Shown in pieces: positions 45,727 to 54,193 of a stretch of DNA of 64,000 nt. Below the pieces are notes generated by a model that saw nothing but the letters and a program-made list of their open reading frames with translations, was not told where the DNA came from and did no database searches. Position numbers and translations under genes: made by a program. This stretch comes from Acinetobacter lwoffii (GTDB lineage: Bacteria > Pseudomonadota > Gammaproteobacteria > Pseudomonadales > Moraxellaceae), in the NCBI RefSeq assembly GCF_022967985.1, contig NZ_JALJVC010000001.1, forward strand, positions 1 to 64,000. Direction: 5' to 3'. Within the stretch, counting starts at the first letter, position 1. Every line of letters starts with the position of its first letter.

Positions 45727-45988
45727 GGTTCCTATAACCTTATTATTGCTGGCACCTTATTCCTTGGTGCGGTTTTAATCATTTTCACTTACATCATAAA
45801 AGGATTTTGTGCTTTGTAAATATACAATTTGTCACTAAATACAAATCATCGAAGCACAATACACCGATTATATCGATGCATGATTCGACAGATTTCTGAT
45901 TAATCCTGCAGATATCAAAAGGATTACTTTGCTTCAGCCGACTTCTCTGATTAAATCTCGGTTTGAATCAGACTCCCAGGATTTCACC

Positions 45989-46234
45989 ATGTTTGTCAAA
46001 ACCATTAAACGTCACTATGACAGAATCAATGCCGATGAATCGATTGCCGATGAAGACAAGATTGATGCGCTGCTGATGAAACTTGGTGCAGAGTTTTTGA
46101 TGAGTCAGGAAGACCGGGTATATGTCTTTCAAAAAGGTGAACTCACGGCAAAGTTTGATGCCAAACATGCGCGGGCCTATCATTTCAAAGATTATGTGGT
46201 AAAAGACATGAACAAGCTGTTTCATGGCTTCTAA
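45989..46234 (+). CDS. Hypothetical protein, 81 residues
   Basis: This small soluble, charged protein starts at MFVKTIKRHYDRINA (45989), with CCAGGATTTCACC as ribosome site. An earlier in-frame start would add residues of no clear character. It has a Glu/Asp/Lys-rich N-terminal helix and a C-terminal HARAYHFKDYVVKDMNK stretch. I do not recognise a family. It is convergent with ygfZ and has its own terminator. Confidence 0.65.
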   Translation: MFVKTIKRHYDRINADESIADEDKIDALLMKLGAEFLMSQEDRVYVFQKGELTAKFDAKHARAYHFKDYVVKDMNKLFHGF

Positions 46235-46236
46235 AA

Positions 46237-46270
46237 TAAAAAAGCCAAGAATTTCATCTTGGCTTTTTTA
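46237..46270. terminator. Bidirectional terminator after the 81-residue gene
   Basis: The stem AAAAAAGCCAAGA/TCTTGGCTTTTTT with an ATTTCA-like loop separates the convergent 45989 gene and ygfZ. Confidence 0.88.
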
Positions 46271-46285
46271 TGGGCTACGCAGTGA

Positions 46286-47011
46286 TTATTGCGGACGCGC
46301 CACATCACCGCTCAACGCTTCAGGAAGTTCCAGCACTTCTAGGCCTAACTCGGTCAATGCCCCAGGTTTTGCCACCACCAGTGCTTTATAACTATCTGCA
46401 ATTGTGATGCTATTGACGATTTCAACATCATTACTCAATTTGGTCGCAATATCAGGCGCGGCACCTGTGCCTTGAACCAGATGTAACCAGTGTTTTGGCT
46501 TGGCTTTAAACCATAAGCGCGCAATCACTTCCTGACCCAGATAGCAGCCTTTGTCATAGTGAATGCCTTCGCGTTGATGCAAACGCAATTCCTGAGGTTG
46601 AAACAGATTGGCGGTAGCCGCCTGGATCCAGGCCTGACCTGATTCAATGGCTTGCTGCTCCCAAAGGGTGGCATCGGTTTCAGTCGTAACGAAGTCAGTA
46701 TGAATGCCATTAATGACTGGATAAACCGGACCGACCAATTCCAGTTTCATTTTTGAGAAAGCGCCAAATTTTTTAATATGATTGGCCAGTTCCGTGGACT
46801 GATCTTCAGTGCTGACGATTTCAAAGCTTTCCGGACTGATTTTTTTAAGCCATAAGCCAAATTGAATGCGTCCTTTCAGACTGCAGATTGCAGTATAGCG
46901 TGTCTGGTTTTCCGCCAAAGTTTCAGTATTCAAAGTCACCTGACCTTGAAGGAATTTTTGTGCATCTACACCATTCAGACTAAACAATGTAAAAGCAGGA
47001 GACGCTGCCAT
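46286..47011 (-). CDS. ygfZ: Folate-binding protein YgfZ (IBA57-like)
   Basis: YgfZ uses tetrahydrofolate in the maturation or repair of certain Fe-S enzymes such as MiaB. The signature KGCYLGQEVIARLWFKAKPK (residues ~155-174) holds the active Cys. At 241 residues it is about 80 shorter than E. coli YgfZ (326), because the C-terminal extension and parts of the middle domain are reduced. That is common in Acinetobacter. The start is MAASPAFTLFSLNGVDAQKF, with GVDAQKFLQGQ as the N-terminal GcvT-like motif. Confidence 0.9.
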   Translation of the reverse strand: MAASPAFTLFSLNGVDAQKFLQGQVTLNTETLAENQTRYTAICSLKGRIQFGLWLKKISPESFEIVSTEDQSTELANHIKKFGAFSKMKLELVGPVYPVINGIHTDFVTTETDATLWEQQAIESGQAWIQAATANLFQPQELRLHQREGIHYDKGCYLGQEVIARLWFKAKPKHWLHLVQGTGAAPDIATKLSNDVEIVNSITIADSYKALVVAKPGALTELGLEVLELPEALSGDVARPQ

Positions 47012-47082
47012 AATAAGCCCCGTTTTGAATACTATAAATCAATGCAGTTATTGTGCAGCAAGCATCAAATAGAGGCAAACAA

Positions 47083-47113
47083 AAAAGCCAACAATCGAAA
47101 TCATTGGCTTTTA
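47083..47113 (-). terminator. Terminator of the multicopper oxidase gene
   Basis: The stem AAAAGCCAA/TTGGCTTTT with a loop of about 12 bases lies beyond the oxidase stop codon. On the minus strand the T run follows. Confidence 0.75.
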
Positions 47114-47125
47114 GCGAGCAGATCT

Positions 47126-49258
47126 TTAGTGGTGATGGCTAGCCGGTAATGGCGAATCACAAGGGAATTTTCCTCCACAGACCCGTACGGTTTCCATCAT
47201 GCCCTGATCTTCATGGTCGAGGATATGACAATGTTGTACAAAGTCACCTTCAAATTTCTTGTAATGGCTGCGGACAATATAGGTATAGTTTTGTTTTACA
47301 AAAAGCGTGTCCTTAAACTGTCCTTTCATGCCACGGTATTGCACATCATCCAGAACTGGATTCACCGGATCTTCTGGGGCTACTGCCTCACTGACATCCT
47401 TACCTTGAGGATTCAAAATTTTAACAATCTGGAACGGGTTAACATGAATATGGAACGGATGACCACCAAAACCAGCGCTGGTCAGTTCCCATTCATCAGT
47501 CTGTCCAACTTGTAACTGACGGACATATTCGCCATCCACTGAACCATCTCCATCAAAGAAATCTCCAAAACTCAGTGTATCTCCATCTTTTTTATGTCGG
47601 AAGCCAAATTTGAATACGCCAGTTCTAGGGTCGGGGCCGAGCGAAAAAGCACTATATTGTTTTGGTCGGGCAGCAACTACTTTATCAATTTCGGGTGTCA
47701 TCAATGATGGATGATCACTAAACGCAGAAAGATTAAGCTGAGATAACTGGGTCTGGATGTCTTTGCTTAAACCAATTTTTTGTGCCCGATCTTTCAGGAA
47801 CTGTGCAGCAGTCTGAGCCTTGGTCTTGGCTGCTTTTACATTGACCCATCCCAGCAGTTGGGCATTGAACCGATGATTTGGAGCAATTTGAGGGCCTACA
47901 TTCGGTAATGGCGCGTTAATTTCATCATCGATATTCAATTTGGTGTCAAAAATGCAGTATCTATTGGTGGTCGGAAAGGCAACCATTGCATCATGACGAT
48001 AACCAGGATGGAACACGGACAGGGTTCTGGTCTGTATATGATTCATGGTTAAGCCATCTTGCGCGATGGTATGCACATTCAGGCTATTCAGCTTCTCAAA
48101 TTCAGCTTTCTTGTCTGCCTCCTGATAGGCTGAACAGGCTTTAATGGTTTGCTCTGCGCTAAACTTACTGGAGTCAGGAATTTCCTTTATGATTAAACCA
48201 ATGGTATCGCGTACACCGCCATGAATCATGCGCCAGCGGTTAAATACATTCTGTTCAACCTTCATCTCTCCCACAATTTTACCGTTGATAGACGTGTAGT
48301 AATTCTGGTTGGTCCAGAAGCCACTAATAGACAGGTCATTATAATTTTCCAGCATGCCTATACCTACACCTTCACAGTTATTGGGAACAGCGAATGTGAT
48401 ATTAGGATCGGGATTACTACAGCGATATTGGATTTGCTGGAACAACAGGATGTTTTCGTTCGGGTAACTGTTTTTTTCTTTCCATAGAATATCCATATCT
48501 CCAGTTGAGGTGACTTTACCATTTTTGACTTTTGGCGTTCTTGAGCCTTCAACAATCAATGGGCCGGCCATGCCATTCGACACCTGAAGAGCAGTTGAAC
48601 CGTGCAGATGGGCGTGATACCAGTAAGTCCCTGCGGGATGATTCGGTTCCATTTTGAACTGATAATCAAATTTTTCCTGAGGTTTGAATTTCAGGAAAAC
48701 ATTATCGCTATTGCCTTGAGGACTGACCCAGAAGCCATGGGTATGCAGGTTGGTAGTATTAAAGCAGTGAGGTTCATTTACATTCTCAACATGAGTTGGA
48801 CAAGTTGTTTCTGACTCGGGTGGAAGCTGGTTATTCAGGTTAAGTGCCAAGGTTTCACCCTGTTTGACCCGAATCTGTGGCCCGACCAATTGATCCTCAA
48901 CATATTCACCAGTTTTTTTCTTATCAAATAAACTGGGTTTGGTTAAATAGCCTCTCAGCAGTACCTGATCCCATAAGCCATTTCTGGGGTTATAGAGCTT
49001 GCTGGTTTTATAGGCCACGATCAGCTCATATTTGCCCTTGGCACTTTTCGGTAACAGAGGTGGGTTGCTAATCAAGCTGTCTGATGTGGTCGGAACGGGA
49101 TGTGAGGGTTTGGGTGGAGGTGTTGGGTGTGAGGGATGAGAGGGTTGGGACGGTGGTGATGGATTGGACGGTGGTGATGGATTTTTTGTTCCATCCCAAC
49201 CGCGAGCTAAGAGCGTCAAAATGGCGGCTATAGCTCCGAATATTGCGATTTTCAACAT
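47126..49258 (-). CDS. Multicopper oxidase with a proline-rich N-terminal linker
   Basis: This 710-residue oxidase reduces O2 to water at a trinuclear copper centre. Copper ligands: HTHG (residue ~172), YWYHAHLHG (~212-220), HPFHIHVNPF (~600) and HCHILDHEDQGMM (~676), the last with the T1 Cys and Met. A hydrophobic N-terminus (residues 1-19) could be a signal or anchor and is followed by a Pro/Ser/His-rich linker (residues ~27-57). Substrates may be Cu(I), Mn(II) or phenols. There is no Met-rich segment as in CueO. A neighbouring copper-resistance gene is not visible, so a copper role is inferred only. Confidence 0.9.
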   Translation of the reverse strand: MLKIAIFGAIAAILTLLARGWDGTKNPSPPSNPSPPSQPSHPSHPTPPPKPSHPVPTTSDSLISNPPLLPKSAKGKYELIVAYKTSKLYNPRNGLWDQVLLRGYLTKPSLFDKKKTGEYVEDQLVGPQIRVKQGETLALNLNNQLPPESETTCPTHVENVNEPHCFNTTNLHTHGFWVSPQGNSDNVFLKFKPQEKFDYQFKMEPNHPAGTYWYHAHLHGSTALQVSNGMAGPLIVEGSRTPKVKNGKVTSTGDMDILWKEKNSYPNENILLFQQIQYRCSNPDPNITFAVPNNCEGVGIGMLENYNDLSISGFWTNQNYYTSINGKIVGEMKVEQNVFNRWRMIHGGVRDTIGLIIKEIPDSSKFSAEQTIKACSAYQEADKKAEFEKLNSLNVHTIAQDGLTMNHIQTRTLSVFHPGYRHDAMVAFPTTNRYCIFDTKLNIDDEINAPLPNVGPQIAPNHRFNAQLLGWVNVKAAKTKAQTAAQFLKDRAQKIGLSKDIQTQLSQLNLSAFSDHPSLMTPEIDKVVAARPKQYSAFSLGPDPRTGVFKFGFRHKKDGDTLSFGDFFDGDGSVDGEYVRQLQVGQTDEWELTSAGFGGHPFHIHVNPFQIVKILNPQGKDVSEAVAPEDPVNPVLDDVQYRGMKGQFKDTLFVKQNYTYIVRSHYKKFEGDFVQHCHILDHEDQGMMETVRVCGGKFPCDSPLPASHHH
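49148..49183. repeat. Exact 18-bp tandem duplication inside the oxidase linker
   Basis: GGACGGTGGTGATGGATT occurs twice back to back (49148-49165 and 49166-49183). On the coding strand each unit encodes NPSPPS, so the linker reads NPSPPSNPSPPS. Slippage here would change linker length in steps of six residues without shifting frame. Confidence 0.9.
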
Positions 49259-49772
49259 TTCAGTTCTGCCTGTTATGGTTATTGTTTTAATGTGAGGTTT
49301 GCGAATAATGTGACATGCGTCACACTGAGCTTCTGATAGTTTTGGAAAATCTGCTATCCCAAATTAGGGGATTGAAATTTTGCTAAATGCGGCGGCAGGA
49401 CAGGCCTATGAAAACCAGTGAGACTATATTTTTTTATCTTTAGAAAAATGCAAATAAAATTAATTATTTATTAATGATATTAGTGGTTTAGGGTAATAAT
49501 CAAATAAAAATATAGAGAAATATTTTGCAACATAAGACTAAAGAATAAGGCGAATTATTCAGATTTTTTTAGCAAAAGACCGCTTTAAAGCAAAAATTCT
49601 AAAGTCTATGTAACAAATTTTTGCGAAAATACCGATTTTTATAATTAAGTATTTGAAAAATATAAAATTTGGGAAATGCTATTTGTGCAGCGTACAATGC
49701 TGCTATTACAAAAGTAACTCATCAATATCTATTGATGAATAAAAATAGAGATAAACGAGGGCAGGCAAGCTT
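49259..49772. promoter_or_regulatory. Divergent region between the oxidase and acnD, with a palindromic operator candidate
   Basis: This 514-bp AT-rich gap serves two divergent genes. The only marked structure is the perfect palindrome at 49719-49738. The acnD ribosome site is CGAGGGCAGG, and I see no clear promoter hexamers. The left half has no feature I can name. Confidence 0.55.
49719..49738. promoter_or_regulatory. 9-bp perfect palindrome upstream of acnD, candidate operator
   Basis: The arms TCATCAATA and TATTGATGA flank TC. It ends 34 bp before the acnD start codon, which is promoter-proximal. GntR-type or LysR-type regulators bind such sites, but the cognate protein is not in the window. 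Confidence 0.55.
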
Positions 49773-52391
49773 ATGAACAACAACTACCGTAAATCGCTGC
49801 AATCCACCCAGCTGGAATATTATGACGTGCGACAGGCCGTAGAAGATATTCAGCCAGGCGCATATGCCAAACTTCCTTATACTTCCAAAGTCCTGGCAGA
49901 GCAGTTGGTGCGTCGTTGTGAACCTGCCATTCTGGAACAGTCTTTACGCCAGCTGATTGAGCGTAAACAGGAACATGATTTCCCGTGGTATCCGGCACGT
50001 GTAGTATGTCATGACATCTTGGGACAAACGGCACTGGTTGATCTTGCCGGTTTACGTGATGCGATTGCAGAACAGGGCGGTGACCCGTCTAAAGTCAATC
50101 CGGTAGTTCCAACCCAGTTAATCGTCGACCATTCACTGGCGGTTGAGTTTGGTGGTTTTGATCCGGATGCCTTTGAGAAAAACCGTGCCATTGAAGACCG
50201 TCGTAATGAAGACCGTTTTCATTTTATTGAATGGACCAAAACCGCGTTTGAAAATGTTGATGTGATTCCTGCGGGTAACGGTATCATGCACCAGATCAAT
50301 CTGGAGAAAATGTCACCGGTGATTCAAAACCGTGATGGTCTGGCATTCCCGGACACCTGTGTTGGTACAGATTCGCATACGCCACATACAGATGCATTGG
50401 GTGTGATCTCGATTGGTGTGGGTGGCTTGGAAGCTGAAAATGTGATGCTTGGTCGTGCGTCTTGGATGCGTCTGCCAGATATTATCGGTGTGGAATTGGT
50501 CGGTCAGCGCAAGCCGGGCATTACCGCAACGGATATCGTCTTGGCATTAACCGAATTCCTGCGTAAAGAACGTGTGGTTGGTGCATATTTAGAATTTTTT
50601 GGTGAAGGTGCTGACAGCATGTCGGTGGGGGATCGTGCCACGATTTCCAACATGACCCCGGAATATGGCGCTACCGCTGCGATGTTCTATATCGACCAGA
50701 ATACGATTGATTATCTGACTTTGACCGGTCGTGAGCCTGAGCAAGTCAAACTGGTGGAAACCTATGCCAAAGAAATTGGTCTTTGGGCATCGGATATGAC
50801 TCAAGCGGAATATCCACGTGTGCTGCGTTTCGATTTATCGACTGTGACACGTAATATCGCTGGCCCATCAAATCCGCATGCACGCGTATCAACTGCTGAC
50901 CTGAAAGAAAAAGGCATTGCCGGTAATTTAGAAGCAGCTCGCGCGCAAGAAGCAGAAGGCTTAATGCCAGATGGCGCGGTGATTATCGCGGCGATTACCT
51001 CTTGTACCAATACCTCTAACCCACGTAATACGGTGGCGGCAGGTTTGCTAGCACGTAAGGCCAATGAATTGGGCTTGGTGCGTAAACCTTGGGTGAAATC
51101 TTCTTTTGCACCGGGTTCTAAAGCGGCTGCTTTGTATTTGGAAGAAGCAGGCGTACTTAAAGATTTAGAAAAACTGGGCTTTGGTATCGTGGCCTATGCA
51201 TGCACGACTTGTAACGGCATGTCGGGCGCATTAGATCCAAAGATTCAGCAGGAAATCATCGACCGTGACCTGTATGCAACAGCGGTGCTTTCGGGCAACC
51301 GTAACTTCGATGGGCGTATTCATCCTTATGCGAAACAGGCATTCTTGGCTTCACCGCCTTTAGTGGTAGCGTATGCGATTGCCGGTACGATTCGTTTTGA
51401 TATCGAAAAAGATGCTTTAGGAAACGATAAAGACGGCAATCCGATTTATCTAAAAGATATCTGGCCATCGGATGAAGAAATTGATGCGCTGGTGAAAGTT
51501 GCTGTAAAACCAGAACAATTCAAAAAAATCTATATTCCGATGTTCGACTTGGGTGTGAATGAAAAAGCAACAAGTCCGTTGTATGACTGGCGTCCGCAAA
51601 GTACGTATATTCGCCGTCCGCCGTATTGGGAAGGGGCTTTGGCTGCACCGCGTACCTTGTCAAATATGCGTCCGCTGGCGATCTTGGGCGATAACATCAC
51701 CACTGATCATTTATCACCATCGAATGCCATTGTGCTCGACAGTGCTTCAGGTGAATACCTGAAAAAAATGGGTGTGCCTGAGGAAGATTTCAACTCCTAT
51801 GCAACGCATCGCGGTGATCACCTGACCACGCAACGTGCGACTTTTGCTAACCCGAAACTGTTTAATGAAATGGTGGTGCGTTCTGACGGCACCATCAAAC
51901 AGGGTTCGAAAGCACGTGTGGAACCTGAAGGCGAAGTGATGCGGATGTGGGAAGCGATTGAAATCTACATGAACCGTAAACAGCCGTTGATCATTATTGC
52001 CGGTAAGGATTATGGTCAGGGTTCGAGTCGTGACTGGGCGGCAAAAGGTGTACGTCTGGCAGGTGTAGAAGCAATTGTCGCTGAAGGTTTTGAGCGTATT
52101 CACCGTACCAATTTGGTCGGTATGGGGGTATTGCCACTTGAGTTTAAGCTGGGTACAGATCGTAAGACTTTAGGTCTTGATGGTACAGAGCTGTATAGCG
52201 TGATTGGTAATATTGCGCCACGTTCGACGTTGACTTTGGTGGTTGAGCGTTCAACCGATGATGGTAAGAACCAGATTATTGAAGTGCCAGTCACTTGCCG
52301 TTTAGACACTGAAGAAGAAGTGCATGTGTATGAAGCGGGTGGGGTATTGCAGCGCTTTGCACAGGATTTCTTGGAAGGGAATGTGGCTTGA
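49773..52391 (+). CDS. acnD: Fe/S-dependent 2-methylisocitrate dehydratase AcnD
   Basis: AcnD converts 2-methylcitrate to 2-methyl-cis-aconitate in the methylcitrate route for propionate, usually with PrpF. The 872 residues match AcnD rather than AcnA (about 890-920) by length and by the start NNYRKSLQSTQLEYYDVRQA. The 4Fe-4S cysteines are in SCTNTSN (~411) and CTTCNG (~476 and 479). The swivel domain has GRDYGQGSSRDWAAKG-like KDYGQGSSRDWAAKG (~748). The gene stands alone: prpB, prpC, prpF and a regulator are not within 2 kb on either side, unlike the usual cluster. Confidence 0.92.
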   Translation: MNNNYRKSLQSTQLEYYDVRQAVEDIQPGAYAKLPYTSKVLAEQLVRRCEPAILEQSLRQLIERKQEHDFPWYPARVVCHDILGQTALVDLAGLRDAIAEQGGDPSKVNPVVPTQLIVDHSLAVEFGGFDPDAFEKNRAIEDRRNEDRFHFIEWTKTAFENVDVIPAGNGIMHQINLEKMSPVIQNRDGLAFPDTCVGTDSHTPHTDALGVISIGVGGLEAENVMLGRASWMRLPDIIGVELVGQRKPGITATDIVLALTEFLRKERVVGAYLEFFGEGADSMSVGDRATISNMTPEYGATAAMFYIDQNTIDYLTLTGREPEQVKLVETYAKEIGLWASDMTQAEYPRVLRFDLSTVTRNIAGPSNPHARVSTADLKEKGIAGNLEAARAQEAEGLMPDGAVIIAAITSCTNTSNPRNTVAAGLLARKANELGLVRKPWVKSSFAPGSKAAALYLEEAGVLKDLEKLGFGIVAYACTTCNGMSGALDPKIQQEIIDRDLYATAVLSGNRNFDGRIHPYAKQAFLASPPLVVAYAIAGTIRFDIEKDALGNDKDGNPIYLKDIWPSDEEIDALVKVAVKPEQFKKIYIPMFDLGVNEKATSPLYDWRPQSTYIRRPPYWEGALAAPRTLSNMRPLAILGDNITTDHLSPSNAIVLDSASGEYLKKMGVPEEDFNSYATHRGDHLTTQRATFANPKLFNEMVVRSDGTIKQGSKARVEPEGEVMRMWEAIEIYMNRKQPLIIIAGKDYGQGSSRDWAAKGVRLAGVEAIVAEGFERIHRTNLVGMGVLPLEFKLGTDRKTLGLDGTELYSVIGNIAPRSTLTLVVERSTDDGKNQIIEVPVTCRLDTEEEVHVYEAGGVLQRFAQDFLEGNVA

Positions 52392-52916
52392 TTTAAGTTA
52401 CTTCTTTTTAATCCACCCCAACCCTCCTTTTTAAAAGGAGGGAGTTCTCATCTTTTTGAAAGATAAGAAGCATTGCTTCGCAAGGGTGAAGTTAAAATTA
52501 TTGAAGTTGTTTAAAAAGACCCCTACTGTGAAGTGGGATTTTTATTTAGAGCATTAATGTCTTTATCAAGAAAATACAAACAGGTACTTTTCTTTTTATA
52601 CTTAAGCAATTGAGCTTCCTCAATGATTAAAGACGTCTATAACTTTAAGGGAATATAAAATTTCATATGGCTATGGTGATAATTTTGTATTAACGCACTG
52701 CGCTATACTTGGCCTTATGCATCACTTATCTCAATGTTATTAAACTAGTTAACTTGAAAAAAATAATAAATTATCACTTAATTAATGAGTTACTAAATAA
52801 TAATTAGAAATACTACTTTGCCCAAACGACACTATCATTTACAAAAATGGACAATAGACATTCATCACCAGAGGGTTATACTAGTCAGACCATTTCTAAA
52901 ACCATGGAGAACAAAG
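52392..52916. other. 525-bp gap with a repeat copy
   Basis: The gap contains the third copy of the C-rich/G-rich repeat (52408-52478), then about 400 bp of AT-rich sequence with no supported coding frame. The short frame at 52818 joins the zinc-ribbon gene only by an upstream start that lacks a ribosome site. It must hold the promoter of the zinc-ribbon gene. Confidence 0.45.
52408..52478. repeat. C-rich/G-rich palindromic repeat, copy C (degenerate)
   Basis: TAATCCACCCCAACCCTCC leads into the palindrome CCCTCCTTTTTAAAAGGAGGG, and then a second imperfect pair CATCTTTTTGAAAGATAAG. It resembles the copies at 29130 and 39771 and follows acnD directly, where it may also serve as a transcript end. 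Confidence 0.65.
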
Positions 52917-53060
52917 ATGGTTACTGCTGGCGAAAAACCCGGAACAGGCTTCTATTTTTGTGTTCAATGCGGACACCGCACCTACTTAGAAATTGGTACT
53001 GATCGTTTACCACCGTGTACCAAATGCCAAGGCAATCAATTTAACAATAAGAATGCCTAA
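52917..53060 (+). CDS. Zinc-ribbon protein, 47 residues
   Basis: This tiny protein begins MVTAGEKPGTGFYFCVQCGH and has two CxxC pairs, CVQC (residues ~15-18) and CTKC (~35-38), the classic zinc-ribbon arrangement. The start at 52917 has GGAGAACAAAG as ribosome site, 33 codons inside a longer frame that I reject. Similar 45-50 residue zinc ribbons are widespread in Acinetobacter, and their role is not known. It has a terminator at 53098. Confidence 0.85.
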   Translation: MVTAGEKPGTGFYFCVQCGHRTYLEIGTDRLPPCTKCQGNQFNNKNA

Positions 53061-53097
53061 GCAAAACAACTCAAACAGTTACCCTCTGTTTTGAATG

Positions 53098-53126
53098 AAA
53101 GCCCTATTACTCGATAGGGCTTTTTG
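53098..53126 (+). terminator. Terminator of the zinc-ribbon gene
   Basis: The stem AAAGCCCTAT/ATAGGGCTTT with a TACTCG loop is followed by T. It lies 37 bp after the stop. Confidence 0.88.
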
Positions 53127-53318
53127 CTGTGGTATCCAAATCTCATACATAGAAATAAAAGATTATTATGAGAAAACAGTTTTATGTTGGGAGGAATCTT
53201 AGTTTAAAGCAAAAAATTATAATAAATTCAAAAAATTATTTGAACTCTTAGTATAAAAGGTATAGGTTGTCTGTTTTAAAAATTAGCTAACCACTTAAAA
53301 TTAAGGTTAGATATTTCC

Positions 53319-53328
53319 GGGGGGGGGG
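53319..53328. repeat. Ten-G homopolymer in the leader of a lipoprotein gene
   Basis: Ten consecutive G lie 5 bp before the ATG at 53334 and form the whole Shine-Dalgarno region. Such tracts vary by slipped-strand mispairing in many bacteria. It could also be a sequence artefact. Confidence 0.85.
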
Positions 53329-53333
53329 AAACA

Positions 53334-53711
53334 ATGAAAAAATTTACAGCTTTAATATTAGGCAGTGCAATCCTATTTACTTCAGGTTGTGCCACGATGT
53401 TTAATGGTTCAACACAAACTGTGAATATCCGTAGTAACGATGAATTGGCTAAGTTATATGTCAATGAAGAATATATGGGTCAGCGTAATACTGTTTATAC
53501 TTTCAAAAAGAAAGAAAATTATGTAATTAAAGCAGAGAAGCAAGGCTGCCAAACCAACATCGTTATTCCACAAAAAACTTTTGATCCAACAACCTTATTA
53601 GGTGTTTTCTTGGATTGGGGAATTATCTCTATTCTCGTTGTGGATGGTGCTGCTACTGGTGCATGGCAAAAATTCAGCCAGACAAGTTTTGTAGTGGATC
53701 CTAATTGTTAA
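53334..53711 (+). CDS. Putative lipoprotein behind a poly-G tract
   Basis: This 125-residue protein has a lipoprotein signal, MKKFTALILGSAILFTSGC, with Cys19 as the lipidation site. A short beta-type domain follows (residues ~28-85, SNDELAKLYVNEEYMGQRNT, PEGA-like in pattern). A hydrophobic stretch TLLGVFLDWGIISILVVDG (~88-106) then looks like a membrane segment, and a terminal Cys ends the chain. I do not recognise the family. The ribosome site is replaced by ten consecutive G, so expression may be variable. It is terminated at 53729. Confidence 0.8.
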   Translation: MKKFTALILGSAILFTSGCATMFNGSTQTVNIRSNDELAKLYVNEEYMGQRNTVYTFKKKENYVIKAEKQGCQTNIVIPQKTFDPTTLLGVFLDWGIISILVVDGAATGAWQKFSQTSFVVDPNC

Positions 53712-53728
53712 ATAGTTCACTCCGATTT

Positions 53729-53765
53729 AAAAAATATCCCATTAAATAATGGGATATTTTTTTTA
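53729..53765 (+). terminator. Terminator of the lipoprotein gene
   Basis: The stem AAAATATCCCATT/AATGGGATATTTT with an AAAT-like loop is followed by a long T run. Confidence 0.88.
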
Positions 53766-53839
53766 TAGATTTTATTTTCTTAAAATATTATTGTTTGAAA
53801 ATTAACCAATAAAACCCCATATAAAACTCTAGATTCACA

Positions 53840-54079
53840 ATGTTTAGGGCAGCTCAATTGCAACATTATCTTGATCTTAATCATGACTCAGGTGTTGCCA
53901 ATTACGAGATTGGTAACGAGTTTATTCGGGTTCAATTTAAGAAAAACTCGAAAGTTTATACTTATAGCTATAGCAGTTCCGGTTATCAGCATGTCGAAAA
54001 CATGAAACAGCTCGCTCAATATGGCGATGGTCTGAATGCCTATATCAATCATCATACCCGACAGCTCTTTGTACGATAA
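53840..54079 (+). CDS. KTSC-domain-like small protein
   Basis: This 79-residue protein contains an apparent KTSC-type unit: EIGNEFIRVQFKKNSKVYTY followed by SYSSSGYQHVENM, LAQYGDGLNAYINHH and RQLFV. KTSC domains occur alone or in phage/host proteins and may bind nucleic acid. The assignment rests on pattern resemblance only. The start codon lacks a strong ribosome site. It could be functional or a relic. Confidence 0.6.
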   Translation: MFRAAQLQHYLDLNHDSGVANYEIGNEFIRVQFKKNSKVYTYSYSSSGYQHVENMKQLAQYGDGLNAYINHHTRQLFVR

Positions 54080-54193
54080 AACTGGTCTGCTTCTTGCTTC
54101 AGTGAAAGTTCTAGAAGGCAAATATTTTTCTAAAGGATAAATATCTGCCTAGAAATAGTGCAAGTGCATATATTAAAAAGAGGGCTATCACCT

